From Flavobacterium zepuense (lineage in GTDB: Bacteria > Bacteroidota > Bacteroidia > Flavobacteriales > Flavobacteriaceae): a stretch of 64,000 nt of DNA. Positions 8,447 through 18,097 of the stretch are shown one piece after another; positions within the stretch are counted from its first letter, which is position 1, and the number at the start of each line of letters is the position of its first letter. The stretch lies in NCBI RefSeq assembly GCF_007097145.1, contig NZ_VJVZ01000004.1:310001-374000 (forward strand), read 5' to 3'. The notes under the pieces were generated by a model, which saw nothing but the letters and a program-made list of their open reading frames with translations, was not told the DNA's origin and did no database searches. The translations under genes were made by a program, and so were the position numbers.

Positions 8447-10915
8447 TTATTTTTTTATTGATTGTGCCGACTTCCATTTTAAAAGTGGTAAGAAATACCC
8501 CCCTACTACAGATCGTGCCGTAAAGTTCATTTTATTTGCAGTTACGGTATTGTGCCAGTCGCTCAATGCCATCCTGTTGCTTGTTTCGTTGGCGTAATCC
8601 CACATTGGGTTAATCAGGGCATCAAAATCTTTTTTGTTATCAGTTAATGATGCCGTCCATATAACCCAGTCTGATTTTGTATAATTCTCGCGGCTGTCTA
8701 AGGGCAAACCATATTTGTTTTGCTTGGTTAGGTAATAGGCAATTTCAGTTTTCATTACGCTTTCAGGAAAAACATTCAGGTTTAAGATCCTGTCCCATGC
8801 CAGGTTGTATTTTTGGCTCCAGGTTCCTTTACTTTGAAAAGCTAATGAGTAATGGTCTCCATCTTTTGCAAGCTCCATCCATTTAACCGCCATTTCTTTT
8901 GAAGCATCAATAAACTCTTTCTCGGTCTTTTTATCGCCTAACATCCCGGCGAGTTTTCCATAAGCCGCTAATGCCTCAATTGCTTTTACCGATAAGTTGG
9001 CGTTTCGGGCTAAATGTCCTGCAAAATCATCTGTAGATAACTGATTGCCCGGATCAAAACCGCTCTTCTTTAAATAATTTACCCATTCGGTCAGGGTAGC
9101 CCAGTGCTTTTTGGCATAATCGGCGTTGCCCTCCTGCTGTGCAATTGCAGCCACAACAATAATGGCATTACCGGCTTCTTCTACCGGCATGTCTTCTCCG
9201 TAGGTTTGCCCGGTAGCAATAGGGTATGTTCCTAAATCATGCGCCGGGAAAGGCTTTTTCCACTTACCGCTTTCGCTGTAGTAAAAAATTCCGTTTAACA
9301 TGCCTTCCATCAATTTAGGATTATAAAGAAGGAAAAGGGGTGCCGACGGATAGGTAAGGTCTACCGTATTGATAGAGCCGTTACTATGGTTTTCTTTAGA
9401 AAGAAATAAAATTTCCCCGTTTGGCGCCTGAGTGATTGAATGTGCAGCAATGGCCTGCCTGTAGGCTAAAATGCATAGATCGGCATATTTTTTACCACCC
9501 GCTTTAGTAGCATCTGATTTTAACTGCGCATCAAACGCATCGGTTTTTTGGAGTACTTTTTTGTAATCGGTGTTTGCTTCGCTAAGTGCCTGCTCAATTG
9601 TGGCTCCGTCTTTTTTCCACCATGGCTTTAAGTTGGTTCCAAAATAGTTTACAGCAAACAATTCGTCATAACCCATTAAAAAAACCTGTTGTGTTTCTTT
9701 TTTACCAACAGTACCTAAATCAACAATAGTGTTTAAATATAAGTTGGTACCTTTTTGGTTATCTACCTTAGAGCCCTCTGTATTTTTAAGGAATGGCTCA
9801 AAACCTTTGTTAGCAGCAGAGATGTATTGTTTTACATTTTTAGAATTTGGCGTTGCTACATAAGCATAACCCCAGTCGATACGAACATCATCGCCTTTCT
9901 TTTGCAAAACTGGCTGCTCTGTAGTACCGGCCTTTAATATGGCTAAATTATTTTGGCTATAGCGCCAGGCTTCCACTTCCTGTGCGGGAGTATTAACCGC
10001 AAGTGAACCTGACGCCCCCAAATATACCTGTACCTTGTGTTCTTTACCATCTTTAGCACTTACTGCCACCCAGATATACGATACCGGCCTGCTTAACAAT
10101 TTAAGATCATCCATTAAAAGCGGTGAGGTAAACGTTACTTTAAGCTGTGCTTTTCCGCAATCAAACGTATATTTTGTACTGGTAGCCTCTAAGGTTACGC
10201 CAGTTTGTTTTGCCTCAAGAATGTTTACGCTTTTCATTGAAGCATCTTCGGTTACCAAACCTGCATCCAGCCACTGGCCTCCCGCAGTGTTTTCTATATG
10301 AACGGCAAGTACATTGTTTTTAGCTTTTAACTTTGCTATGATTGCTTTATCTATAGCAATGTATTTGTACTCGTGTTTCCATCCTTTAAAATCATATATT
10401 TTTTCACCGTTCAGGTACACCTCAACATCATCATCATGGCGAAGCTTAAGATATAATTTATCGAAATTTTTATCTGCCAGGTCAAAGGTTCTCCTTGTCC
10501 ATAAGTTTTTAGATTTCCAGCTTGTTTTTGCGTTAGCATCATCTGTAAAAGGTGCTTTGCCTGATTTCCACGCAGCATCATTAAAATCAGCGTTGTTCCA
10601 GTTACCTGACGGACGCTCCTCGGTATATTTTACCGTGTAATTTTCTTCATCGGCAGTGGGCATAACTGTTTTATACGTTGTAGATTCCACACCGAGAAAA
10701 CGGTATACCTCATTGTCTACTTTAATCAACCCTGTGAGCGATTGTTCTGTTGCAGTCCAGTGCTGCGTGGCGACACCGTTAAGCTCATTCCCTGCCGACC
10801 ATACACTCTGATAAGGCGTATGCGTTATTAACGGGTATGCAGGAGCCCTTAACTCCTGGGCATTGATATTGATAACGGCAAAAGCGGCAGCCAAAATCGA
10901 CATATATATTTTCAT
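8447..10915 (-). CDS. DUF4965/DUF5127/DUF1793 'glutaminase-like' secreted protein
   Basis: An 822-residue exported protein with a signal peptide (residues 1-19, ending NINA). Residues 21-110 and 225-420 match the DUF4964/DUF5127 type. Between them lies a jelly-roll insert (about 110-225: WNNADFNDAAWKSGKAPF, LRHDDDVEVYLNGEKI). An alpha/alpha toroid with DUF4965/DUF1793 features follows (SAPLFLLYNPKLMEGMLNG, PFPAHDLGTYP, MPVEEAGNAIIVV, STDDFAGHLARNANLSVKAI). Family members are often annotated as glutaminase A by homology to a fungal protein, but in polysaccharide loci they are more likely glycosidases. The exact reaction is unknown. It is encoded between the surface lipoprotein and GH76 in the mannan operon. 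Confidence 0.82.
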   Translation of the reverse strand: MKIYMSILAAAFAVININAQELRAPAYPLITHTPYQSVWSAGNELNGVATQHWTATEQSLTGLIKVDNEVYRFLGVESTTYKTVMPTADEENYTVKYTEERPSGNWNNADFNDAAWKSGKAPFTDDANAKTSWKSKNLWTRRTFDLADKNFDKLYLKLRHDDDVEVYLNGEKIYDFKGWKHEYKYIAIDKAIIAKLKAKNNVLAVHIENTAGGQWLDAGLVTEDASMKSVNILEAKQTGVTLEATSTKYTFDCGKAQLKVTFTSPLLMDDLKLLSRPVSYIWVAVSAKDGKEHKVQVYLGASGSLAVNTPAQEVEAWRYSQNNLAILKAGTTEQPVLQKKGDDVRIDWGYAYVATPNSKNVKQYISAANKGFEPFLKNTEGSKVDNQKGTNLYLNTIVDLGTVGKKETQQVFLMGYDELFAVNYFGTNLKPWWKKDGATIEQALSEANTDYKKVLQKTDAFDAQLKSDATKAGGKKYADLCILAYRQAIAAHSITQAPNGEILFLSKENHSNGSINTVDLTYPSAPLFLLYNPKLMEGMLNGIFYYSESGKWKKPFPAHDLGTYPIATGQTYGEDMPVEEAGNAIIVVAAIAQQEGNADYAKKHWATLTEWVNYLKKSGFDPGNQLSTDDFAGHLARNANLSVKAIEALAAYGKLAGMLGDKKTEKEFIDASKEMAVKWMELAKDGDHYSLAFQSKGTWSQKYNLAWDRILNLNVFPESVMKTEIAYYLTKQNKYGLPLDSRENYTKSDWVIWTASLTDNKKDFDALINPMWDYANETSNRMALSDWHNTVTANKMNFTARSVVGGYFLPLLKWKSAQSIKK

Positions 10916-10972
10916 AATTGCTTTTGTAATTTAAATTCAATAATTTTTTAGTGGATGCAGATCATTAAGAAT

Positions 10973-10999
10973 GGTATTCCGAAACGACTTCGGAATACC
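10973..10999 (-). promoter_or_regulatory. Intra-operon hairpin after the surface lipoprotein gene
   Basis: A perfect 11-bp inverted repeat (GGTATTCCGAA / TTCGGAATACC) with a 5-base loop sits in the 117-bp gap between the genes ending at 11033 and starting at 10915. No T-run follows on the minus strand, so it is more likely an mRNA-stabilising or partial attenuation hairpin than a full terminator. It would favour the susC/susD/lipoprotein mRNA over the downstream enzyme genes. Confidence 0.7.
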
Positions 11000-11032
11000 T
11001 ATCAATAACCTAACTCAAACAAAATCTAACAT

Positions 11033-12418
11033 TTATTCTAAAATATAATACAGCCTCCACTCGCTTATCTGGATGGCATCGCTACCATAATTTGCGGTGA
11101 TGTTTATCCTGTAATATTTGTAAACTGTTTCAATGTCTACTTCAAAATCCCTGGTTTGGTTCCTGCCGGTAAATACCTCGTTTGTCCTTGTATCTAAAGA
11201 GGTCCAGGTGGTACCGTCGTTAGAGCCTAACAATTCCCAGTTTTTAGGGTCGCGCTCCGGGGCATCGTTACCCGATGTAAAGTTGTATTTGTTTACTACG
11301 GCAGCCTCTGTTAAGTCCTGCTGCATCCAGAAGTTTATATTATTAGTATCTAAACCACCTACTAAAAATTTAGAAAACAGGTCGTTGTCAATTAGTTTTA
11401 ATGATCCTTCAGCTCCTTCCGGCCCATTACCGTTATCTGCACTTACAGTTATGGTGGCGCCAAGGGTAAGGTCTGTAATATAAACCACAGGCTCAAACGG
11501 ATAATTTAGTGTTGGGAAATCAGCACGCGCAGTTATTAACTGATCCTGCCATTCGTCGTTCCAGCCAAAAGCTTCTGTAGCAAGTGGCAATAAGTCTTCG
11601 CCGGTTGCACCGCTAAAAAAGTGTACAAATTCGCCCATGTTCATATCATGGCTAAAAGAATTACCGGTAGTTGGGTAATATTGTGCTACGATCCTAAAGA
11701 AATTACCAAATGCCTGGCCACCGCCATAATTGCTGTAAATAGGATAATACCAGTCCCTGAACCAATAGGTATTTTCTCTTGGGAAGTTAGCCGTAGCGGT
11801 ATTGTACTGCCCAAAAATACGGTCGGCATCTGCCTGCATTTGCTGAGAGGCATACGCATCGTATAAAAATATCTGGGAAAAAGTATCGCCCCAAACGTCA
11901 CCCGCCGCAGAGCCGCTTATACCGTTTGAAGATGTTTCAACTATCTTACTAACCGATAACAGTATATTATCGGTATTGGTACCGCTCATTTCATATCCGT
12001 TAAAGCCGATATCAAATAAGTTCCTGTTTTCGCTTTGGCTATCAAAAGCCGTTGCTACATAAGGTGCCGGGCTTGAGGTATGAAAAACAGCATATAACCT
12101 GTTCTCTATACCAAACATTCCGTACACATCATTAGCATGCTCTGTTGTTTTTGATAGAAACTCAAAAGGCCATTCTAAAGGTCTTGCAACATCATCTGAG
12201 TAATAAACGGCAACATTATTATCAAAATACTGACGAAATAGCTCATTGTTATGCCCCGCCCAGCTTTCGATAATATTTCTGGGTGGCGATCCCGCAGGAT
12301 CTGAATTTACTATGGCATCGGGCAGCCCGCCTGTATCTGCAGGATCATCATCGCTGCAAGAACAAATTAAACTTGTAACAAAAATTAATGATAGGGTTTT
12401 TAAAATATTTGTTGTCAT
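11033..12418 (-). CDS. Surface glycan-binding-type lipoprotein with F5/8 C (discoidin-like) C-terminus
   Basis: A 461-residue lipoprotein. The signal ends SLICSC with Cys21, followed by SDDD. It takes the SusE/SusF position just after SusD. Residues about 320-460 look like a galactose-binding beta-sandwich of the F5/8 type C or CBM32 kind (KYNFTSGNDAPERDPKNWELLGSNDG, then YKYYRINITANYGSDAIQISEWRLY), so it probably binds glycan at the cell surface. The central part (about 45-300), with YYPIYSNYGGGQAFGNFFRIVAQYY and GEFVHFFSGA, is a fold I do not recognise; it lacks an HExxH motif, which speaks against a metallopeptidase. Lengths differ from SusE and SusF, so I give no gene name. Confidence 0.78.
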   Translation of the reverse strand: MTTNILKTLSLIFVTSLICSCSDDDPADTGGLPDAIVNSDPAGSPPRNIIESWAGHNNELFRQYFDNNVAVYYSDDVARPLEWPFEFLSKTTEHANDVYGMFGIENRLYAVFHTSSPAPYVATAFDSQSENRNLFDIGFNGYEMSGTNTDNILLSVSKIVETSSNGISGSAAGDVWGDTFSQIFLYDAYASQQMQADADRIFGQYNTATANFPRENTYWFRDWYYPIYSNYGGGQAFGNFFRIVAQYYPTTGNSFSHDMNMGEFVHFFSGATGEDLLPLATEAFGWNDEWQDQLITARADFPTLNYPFEPVVYITDLTLGATITVSADNGNGPEGAEGSLKLIDNDLFSKFLVGGLDTNNINFWMQQDLTEAAVVNKYNFTSGNDAPERDPKNWELLGSNDGTTWTSLDTRTNEVFTGRNQTRDFEVDIETVYKYYRINITANYGSDAIQISEWRLYYILE

Positions 12419-12456
12419 GGGTTTACGTATTAAGATTAGTTTAAAGGATATTTACT

Positions 12457-12488
12457 GGTAAAAAATTGTCTCGACACAATTTTTTACC
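12457..12488 (-). promoter_or_regulatory. Hairpin spanning the susD stop codon
   Basis: A perfect 13-bp inverted repeat (GGTAAAAAATTGT / ACAATTTTTTACC) with a 6-base loop overlaps the TAA of susD at 12484-12486. The T-run lies inside the second arm rather than after it. It can act as a partial terminator or 3' stabiliser that keeps susC/susD mRNA more abundant than the rest of the operon. Confidence 0.7.
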
Positions 12489-14280
12489 ATCCAGGGTTTT
12501 GTATTAAACTTCTGTTAGTATTCAATTCTGCCTGTGGTATTGGCCATAAATAATGCCTCTGATTAAACGTTCTTTGCTCAAAAACCTCACGGCTATAAAA
12601 ATTATTTTCATCGGTAGCATTAATATCCATACCATGAAAAGCGCCTCCAAATTTCTGTACAGCCTCTTTCCAGCGGCGAACATCAAAATACCTTACGTTT
12701 TCAAAAGCAAGCTCTACCCTGCGCTCTTTATGAACGGCATCGCGCATTTGCGCCTGACCTGTAGGGGCAGGTAAATCTGCCGAGCCATATTCCGGAACAC
12801 CGGCACGCTCCCTTATTTTATTCAGGTATAGTAAAATATCCGGATTACCGGGGTCTGACTCATTTAAGGCCTCTACATAATCCATATAAATTTCGGCAAG
12901 GCGCAACATCGGTATGCTCCTGTTTGTATTGTTCTTATTACCCGTAATCATGGTTTTACGCACTACATAGCCTGTTGGGGTATAATCGTTTGCCCCTACT
13001 GCCCTGCCGGAATTGCCATAGTACCATGTTGCGGTAATAATATTACCAAAGTCGCGGTTTAGCCAAAGGCTTTGGTTATAGGTTACACCCACATAAAATC
13101 GTGGCTCCCTGTTTGCCCACTGGTTATAGGTATTCCTTTCGGTATAATCAAAAGGGGCCCTAAAGTTTGAGAAACCATCTTCCTGGTAGCCTGAGGCAGG
13201 ATCATCTATAGACCTTCCGTTAGCCGTAAAATAGGCATCTACCATTTCCTGCGTTACCGCAAGGCCGCCTGCACCGTGTACCTCATCAGGATAGCCTGAA
13301 TGATAAGGTGTAACATCATAATGATATGAAATACCCCCACGCGGACGCGCATAGATCATTTCTTTATTCCAGTCTACCAGCATTACATCGCGGGTTGACA
13401 GGTACGGATTGTAAGACCCATCGGTATTATATACTTTGTACAGGTCGTAAGTGCCGGGTACATACTCATCTATAAATGCTTTTGCAGCCTGGGCAGCTAA
13501 TTGCCATTTACTTAGATCTACACTTTGCGATATAAAGTTTTGGCCACTCTCATTTACAAAAGAGCTGTAATCCTGGTTGCCATTAAAAAGTGGGCTTGCA
13601 TTTAGCAGCAACACTTTTTCTTTAATTGCCAGGGCAAAAGGCCTGCTCATCCTGCCGGCGTTATCGTCCTGAAACGATACCGTTGTTAGTGCGGCAGCAC
13701 CGGTATTAAGTTCGCTTACAATATAATCAACACATTCCTGCATTGTATTTCTGTGCAAATTAAGCACTTCAAGATCGGCATCAGCAGGAACAGGTGTTTC
13801 TCCCATAAGGACAGTTGGACCATAAATCCTTACCAGGTTGTAGTAAAAATAAGCCCTTAGTATCCTTGCTTCGGCAATGTACTGGCTGGTCCTGTCGTCT
13901 GTACAGTTTGTACAGCTGCCTATATTTTCAATCAGCGTAGAACAATCTCTTATGCCTCCATAAAAGTTAGCCCATTGGTCGCTTACTTCGCCACTATTGG
14001 CATTCCAGTCGCCAATATCCATAAAGTTGCCAAAATGGAACGACACCCAGTACTCGGCCTCATCTGATGCTCCTAACCAAGGGCCGGAGTGCGAATTGGT
14101 ATCGCGCTGATCGAGCTCACTTGGCACGCGTGAATAAATATTAGCGAGGTATTTTTCAACAGTACTTCTTTGAGAAAAAGTTTCCTCGAAAGTCAAACGG
14201 TCATCAGGAACCTGATCCAGATAATCATCATTACAGGAAAAAAGCATAAGCCCCGTAACTATTAATATCAATTTTTTCAT
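12484..14280 (-). CDS. SusD/RagB family glycan-binding lipoprotein
   Basis: A 598-residue SusD-family outer-membrane lipoprotein that forms the lid of the SusC transporter and binds oligosaccharide. The lipobox puts the acylated Cys at residue 16 (LMLFSC), followed by NDDYLDQVPDDRLTFEETF, the usual N-terminal signature. TPR-like helices include EARILRAYFYYNLVRIYGPTVLM. The conserved C-terminal segment has RSIPMLRLAEIYMDYVEAL, NKIRERAGVPEY and HKERRVELAFENVRYFDVRRWK, and it ends near YLWPIPQAELNTN. The length is ordinary for mannan-type SusD proteins. It follows susC by 35 bp and a strong hairpin overlaps its stop. Confidence 0.96.
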   Translation of the reverse strand: MKKLILIVTGLMLFSCNDDYLDQVPDDRLTFEETFSQRSTVEKYLANIYSRVPSELDQRDTNSHSGPWLGASDEAEYWVSFHFGNFMDIGDWNANSGEVSDQWANFYGGIRDCSTLIENIGSCTNCTDDRTSQYIAEARILRAYFYYNLVRIYGPTVLMGETPVPADADLEVLNLHRNTMQECVDYIVSELNTGAAALTTVSFQDDNAGRMSRPFALAIKEKVLLLNASPLFNGNQDYSSFVNESGQNFISQSVDLSKWQLAAQAAKAFIDEYVPGTYDLYKVYNTDGSYNPYLSTRDVMLVDWNKEMIYARPRGGISYHYDVTPYHSGYPDEVHGAGGLAVTQEMVDAYFTANGRSIDDPASGYQEDGFSNFRAPFDYTERNTYNQWANREPRFYVGVTYNQSLWLNRDFGNIITATWYYGNSGRAVGANDYTPTGYVVRKTMITGNKNNTNRSIPMLRLAEIYMDYVEALNESDPGNPDILLYLNKIRERAGVPEYGSADLPAPTGQAQMRDAVHKERRVELAFENVRYFDVRRWKEAVQKFGGAFHGMDINATDENNFYSREVFEQRTFNQRHYLWPIPQAELNTNRSLIQNPGW

Positions 14281-14315
14281 GACTTGTTTATTTTAAATAT
14301 TACTATTAGTATTAA

Positions 14316-17300
14316 TTAGTATTGTATGTTAAGGCCTACCGAGATTGTTGTTATATTAGGGTAAGCCCTTCCGTTACCGCTGTTTAACTCAGGATCCCAC
14401 ATATCAAACTTTGAGAACGTTAATAAATTTACACCCCTTGCATAAAAGCGTACATTCTGGATCTTTAACCTGTTAGAAAATTCAGTAGGAAGGCTATAGC
14501 CTATCTCAGCTGTTTTTAGCCTTAAGAAGTTAACACTTCTTAACCACCATGAACTTACCTGTGTATTGTTATTTTGGCCAATACCCGAATCTCCGTAGGA
14601 TAACCTTGGGTACATGGCATTAGGGTTATCGCTCTCGGGTGTCCAACGGTCTATAGCTGCGGTATATAAATTACCTATACCCCCACCGCCTACAAAGGGA
14701 TGGACTGACTGGCCGCTTAACATAATATCAGCATCTGATTGCCCTTGGAAAAACAGGCTCAAATCAAAATGCTTGTATTCTGCCGTAAGGCCAAAACCGT
14801 AGGTAAAGGCAGGTACATCTCCCACACCAATTTGCTTTTGGTCATACGAGTCTATCTTACCATCGCCAGTAAGGTCGGTGTATTTGATATCCCCGGGCAT
14901 TATCTGTCCAAATTGTGTTGGGTACTGGCTACCATCGGCAGGCGAAATAAAACCATCTTTGTTTACGTCATCAGCAAGTGTGTACAAACGTTCGGCAACA
15001 TATCCAAAACGGGAATTTATTGGGGTTCCTCTCCTATCCAAGTCATAAAGCTGCAGAGGAGCACCGTTTTCTATAATCTTGTTTTTGTTGTATGTAAATG
15101 TTCCGCGCAGGGAAAGTTTAAGATTATTGATATCCTTGGTATAATTCACACTTCCGTCAAAACCTTTATTTTCAGTAACTCCCACATTTCCAAAAGGGGC
15201 GGCAGCAAGGCCTATGTAAATTGGCACATCGCCTTTGCTTAAGAAAGCGCCCGATGTACGTTCTTTAAATAGATCGAAAATTATTTTCAGGCTGTTATCA
15301 AAAGCATTTACCTCGATACCAAGATCCTGCTTTCTCGATGTAGACCAGGTAACATTAGACCCGTAATAGGTTTCGCGTATACCGGGTGTATATTGAGGGT
15401 CTTCGCCAAAATCAAAGCCCGGCTGATTGTCTTCCACACGGCTTAAATAAGCAAAACGCCCGGCACCTGATGCAGCCCCTACCTTACCATCAGAATATCT
15501 TATTTTTAAGTAATCGATAGTCCCTTTTAAAGGAGCAAAAAATGATTCGTTAGAAATAAGCCAGCCTCCGGCAAATGATGGGAAAAACCCGTACCTGTTG
15601 TTTGGTGCAAAATTTTCAGACCCGTTGTAGCCCGCATTAACCTCTACAAAGTAACGATCGTTATAACCGTAGGTAACACGGCCTGCAAGACCCTGGTTCC
15701 TGTAAGGGATAGATGCCGTGAAATCGTTTGCGAAAGCATCTACATAATCAGTACGGTTAAACAATAGCAATCCGCCAACGGCGTGCTTATCAAAAGTACG
15801 GTTATAGTTAAACGATGTTTCAAGATAAACCCTCCTGTTACCACCGTTAGACCTGCTGTACCCCAAATAATCGGTACCTGCATAGGTTTCATTCAGGATA
15901 AGTTCGCCATCCTGGCTATACGGATTGTTCTGGTCTACAATATAAGTGCTTGGCCTTTTGCCCCTGTTAACGTTTTGCTCGTTATAAGCATCAAAAGAAA
16001 ACATCCCGGTCCAGCTTAAGCCCTGTGTAAATACATCTAAATTTTGGGTAACCCTTAAGTTAGAATTTATCTGGTTTTTAGTATTTACCTTATACCCTCT
16101 TAATGCTACCTGCGCATACGGGTTAAATACCGATGTTGGGCCAAGGCCCGGAATAAAACCACCCGGATATAGAACGGGATAATCTACCGGCGAAGCCTCA
16201 AGAGCTGCACCGTACACCCCATCCGACCCCACTTCAGGATACGTAGCATCCGAAAGGTAGCCACGCACACCCAGTGTCATGCTCGTAGTCTTGGTAACAT
16301 CTATATTTAAATTTGAGGTAAAATTGTAGCGTTTGTAGCGTGTGTCCGAATCATATTTCTCTGTATCACTCGTTTTAAACAATCCTTTCTCATCATAATA
16401 ACCTAAGGAAACGTAATATTTTGCTGCTTCAGAACCTCCGCTAACGTTTACCGTTGCCTGGCGGTTCCTTGCAAATTTATCGTAAACCGCATCAAGCCAG
16501 TCTACATCAGGATAACGTAGCGGGTCATATTTAGAAGCGGTACGCTGTATTGTTTCTTCCGAATATTTAGCCTGTTGACCCCTTGTTGTTAAGGCCTCAT
16601 TGGCAAGGCGCATGTAAGTAACACCATCAACCAGATCGGGCACTTTTGTAAAAGATGTTACACCTTCATTGTAATCGATCATAATTTGTGGCTTACCTAT
16701 CTTACCTTTTCTGGTTTCGATAAGGATTACACCATTAGCACCACGGATACCGTATACTGCCGTGGCCGAAGCATCTTTTAAAATTGAGAATGATGCAATA
16801 TCAAGTGGGTTAAGATCGTCTATGGTACGTTCTACCCCATCAACCAGGATCAACGGGCTTGAGCTCCCGAAGGTAGAAATACCACGAATCCATAAATCGG
16901 CACTGTTGCCTCCGGGAAGCCCCGAACGCTGCACCCCTGTTAAGCCTGATATCCTACCGGCCAGCATTGTACTAACACTTGCAACCGGTTGTTTAAGCTC
17001 ATCTACATTTAAAGTAGACTGGGCACCAACAACGCTTAATTTCTTCTGTGTTCCATATCCTACTACAACAACCTCATCAAGTGATATCTCGTCGCTTAAT
17101 AATTGGACATTCATAACTATGTTATCGCCAATTTGATTTTCGACCGTTTTAAAGCCCTGGTATGTAAATGACAGCACAGCCGTTTTTGAACTTGCGGCAA
17201 TAGTAAAATTTCCGTCAATATCGGTTTGGGTTCCTGTGTTAGTGCCCTTTTCATAAATTGACACGCCCGGTACAGGCAAATTATCAGAATCGACAACTTT

Positions 17301-17480
17301 ACCCGTAACGATAACCGGGTCCTGCTGAAATTTCTCTGCAGCAGAAAGTGTATTAATCATACAGGATGACAGGATTAAATACATAAGAGCGAGCTTTTTT
17401 AACTTCAGCATATCGCTGAGTTTAAAAAGAAAGTCGCCTTTTATGTCAAGAAAAGCCTTTAAGTAATCTTTTGTTTTCAT
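14316..17480 (-). CDS. SusC/RagA family TonB-dependent outer-membrane transporter
   Basis: A TonB-dependent beta-barrel that imports oligosaccharides, here probably mannan fragments, with its SusD lid. The start is set at the ATG of 17478-17480 (1054 residues): an ATG at 17516 is in frame but lies between the -7 box (17514-17521) and the expected transcription start, so it cannot be used from this promoter. A long N-terminus leads to a signal peptide ending NTLSA. A carboxypeptidase-D regulatory-like domain follows (VTGKVVDSDNLPVPGVSIYEKG), then the TonB-box/plug region (DEVVVVGYGTQKK, LWIRGISTFG, SILKDASATAVYGIRGANGVILI) and a barrel ending in an aromatic-rich strand (ISVGLNIQY). It is the first gene of the mannan operon. 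Confidence 0.96.
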   Translation of the reverse strand: MKTKDYLKAFLDIKGDFLFKLSDMLKLKKLALMYLILSSCMINTLSAAEKFQQDPVIVTGKVVDSDNLPVPGVSIYEKGTNTGTQTDIDGNFTIAASSKTAVLSFTYQGFKTVENQIGDNIVMNVQLLSDEISLDEVVVVGYGTQKKLSVVGAQSTLNVDELKQPVASVSTMLAGRISGLTGVQRSGLPGGNSADLWIRGISTFGSSSPLILVDGVERTIDDLNPLDIASFSILKDASATAVYGIRGANGVILIETRKGKIGKPQIMIDYNEGVTSFTKVPDLVDGVTYMRLANEALTTRGQQAKYSEETIQRTASKYDPLRYPDVDWLDAVYDKFARNRQATVNVSGGSEAAKYYVSLGYYDEKGLFKTSDTEKYDSDTRYKRYNFTSNLNIDVTKTTSMTLGVRGYLSDATYPEVGSDGVYGAALEASPVDYPVLYPGGFIPGLGPTSVFNPYAQVALRGYKVNTKNQINSNLRVTQNLDVFTQGLSWTGMFSFDAYNEQNVNRGKRPSTYIVDQNNPYSQDGELILNETYAGTDYLGYSRSNGGNRRVYLETSFNYNRTFDKHAVGGLLLFNRTDYVDAFANDFTASIPYRNQGLAGRVTYGYNDRYFVEVNAGYNGSENFAPNNRYGFFPSFAGGWLISNESFFAPLKGTIDYLKIRYSDGKVGAASGAGRFAYLSRVEDNQPGFDFGEDPQYTPGIRETYYGSNVTWSTSRKQDLGIEVNAFDNSLKIIFDLFKERTSGAFLSKGDVPIYIGLAAAPFGNVGVTENKGFDGSVNYTKDINNLKLSLRGTFTYNKNKIIENGAPLQLYDLDRRGTPINSRFGYVAERLYTLADDVNKDGFISPADGSQYPTQFGQIMPGDIKYTDLTGDGKIDSYDQKQIGVGDVPAFTYGFGLTAEYKHFDLSLFFQGQSDADIMLSGQSVHPFVGGGGIGNLYTAAIDRWTPESDNPNAMYPRLSYGDSGIGQNNNTQVSSWWLRSVNFLRLKTAEIGYSLPTEFSNRLKIQNVRFYARGVNLLTFSKFDMWDPELNSGNGRAYPNITTISVGLNIQY

Positions 17481-17513
17481 AAATGTTTGGGTGATATGGG
17501 TTAACTGCGGGAA

Positions 17514-17537
17514 CAAACATACTAAAACGATTTAGTA
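17514..17537 (-). promoter_or_regulatory. susC promoter -7 box overlapped by a LacI-type operator
   Basis: Bases 17520-17537 read TACTAAAACGATTTAGTA, the operator at 523-540 with a single change. It runs on the minus strand into TATGTTTG (17514-17521), a TAnnTTTG -7 box. The order and overlap are the same as at the GH92 promoter. It should control the whole susC-to-ROK operon. Confidence 0.87.
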
Positions 17538-18097
17538 AAAAAAAATAAAATTTCCATATGATTATTTTTTTACACTTTTTTTACTATATTCATTATTTAT
17601 ACAAGAAAAATGTACTGAATTTAAAACATTTAGCCGTTTTAGGCTTAAATATTATCTGTTAAGGTGTAAAATACAGAAATGAGTGATAACTCTAAATGTT
17701 GGTAAGAAACAGATAGATTAATTTGATGTGAGTCCTTTATTTTACTTGGATAGCATGAAATTTAAGATAGCTTTGCATGGCAACTATCCGACATTTTGAT
17801 TATGCATTGTATATTAGTGATAATAGCAAAACTGAACACGTAAGTTGAGTTTTTAGACATTCGTGTTGCAACTTCAGATTTTTAGTTGTGATAAATTATC
17901 GTAGGCTTTTCTAAAAATAATGATATGGAATGCTGCTGCTTTTTAGTTTGACTAAAATGAAAACGAAACGAAAAAACAGGATAGTAAAATTTTGCGATTT
18001 TTAGCGAATCTCGAAGTCCGAAAGTGAAATATCAAGCACATTTTAACCTTTTCAATATCCTTTAACAACGCTTAAACTATTTTTCAAAGACTGAATA
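17538..18097. other. 560-bp AT-rich intergenic stretch
   Basis: The stretch lies between the susC promoter and the end of the NarL-type regulator gene. It is AT-rich, with poly-A/T runs next to the operator. I see no open reading frame with family features, no RNA gene and no convincing terminator for the regulator gene. Confidence 0.6.

Noticed and set aside
17481..17516. Longer SusC start at the ATG of 17516
   Set aside because: The -7 box and operator overlap or abut it, so the expected transcript begins after it; the signal peptide region is better served by the ATG at 17480.
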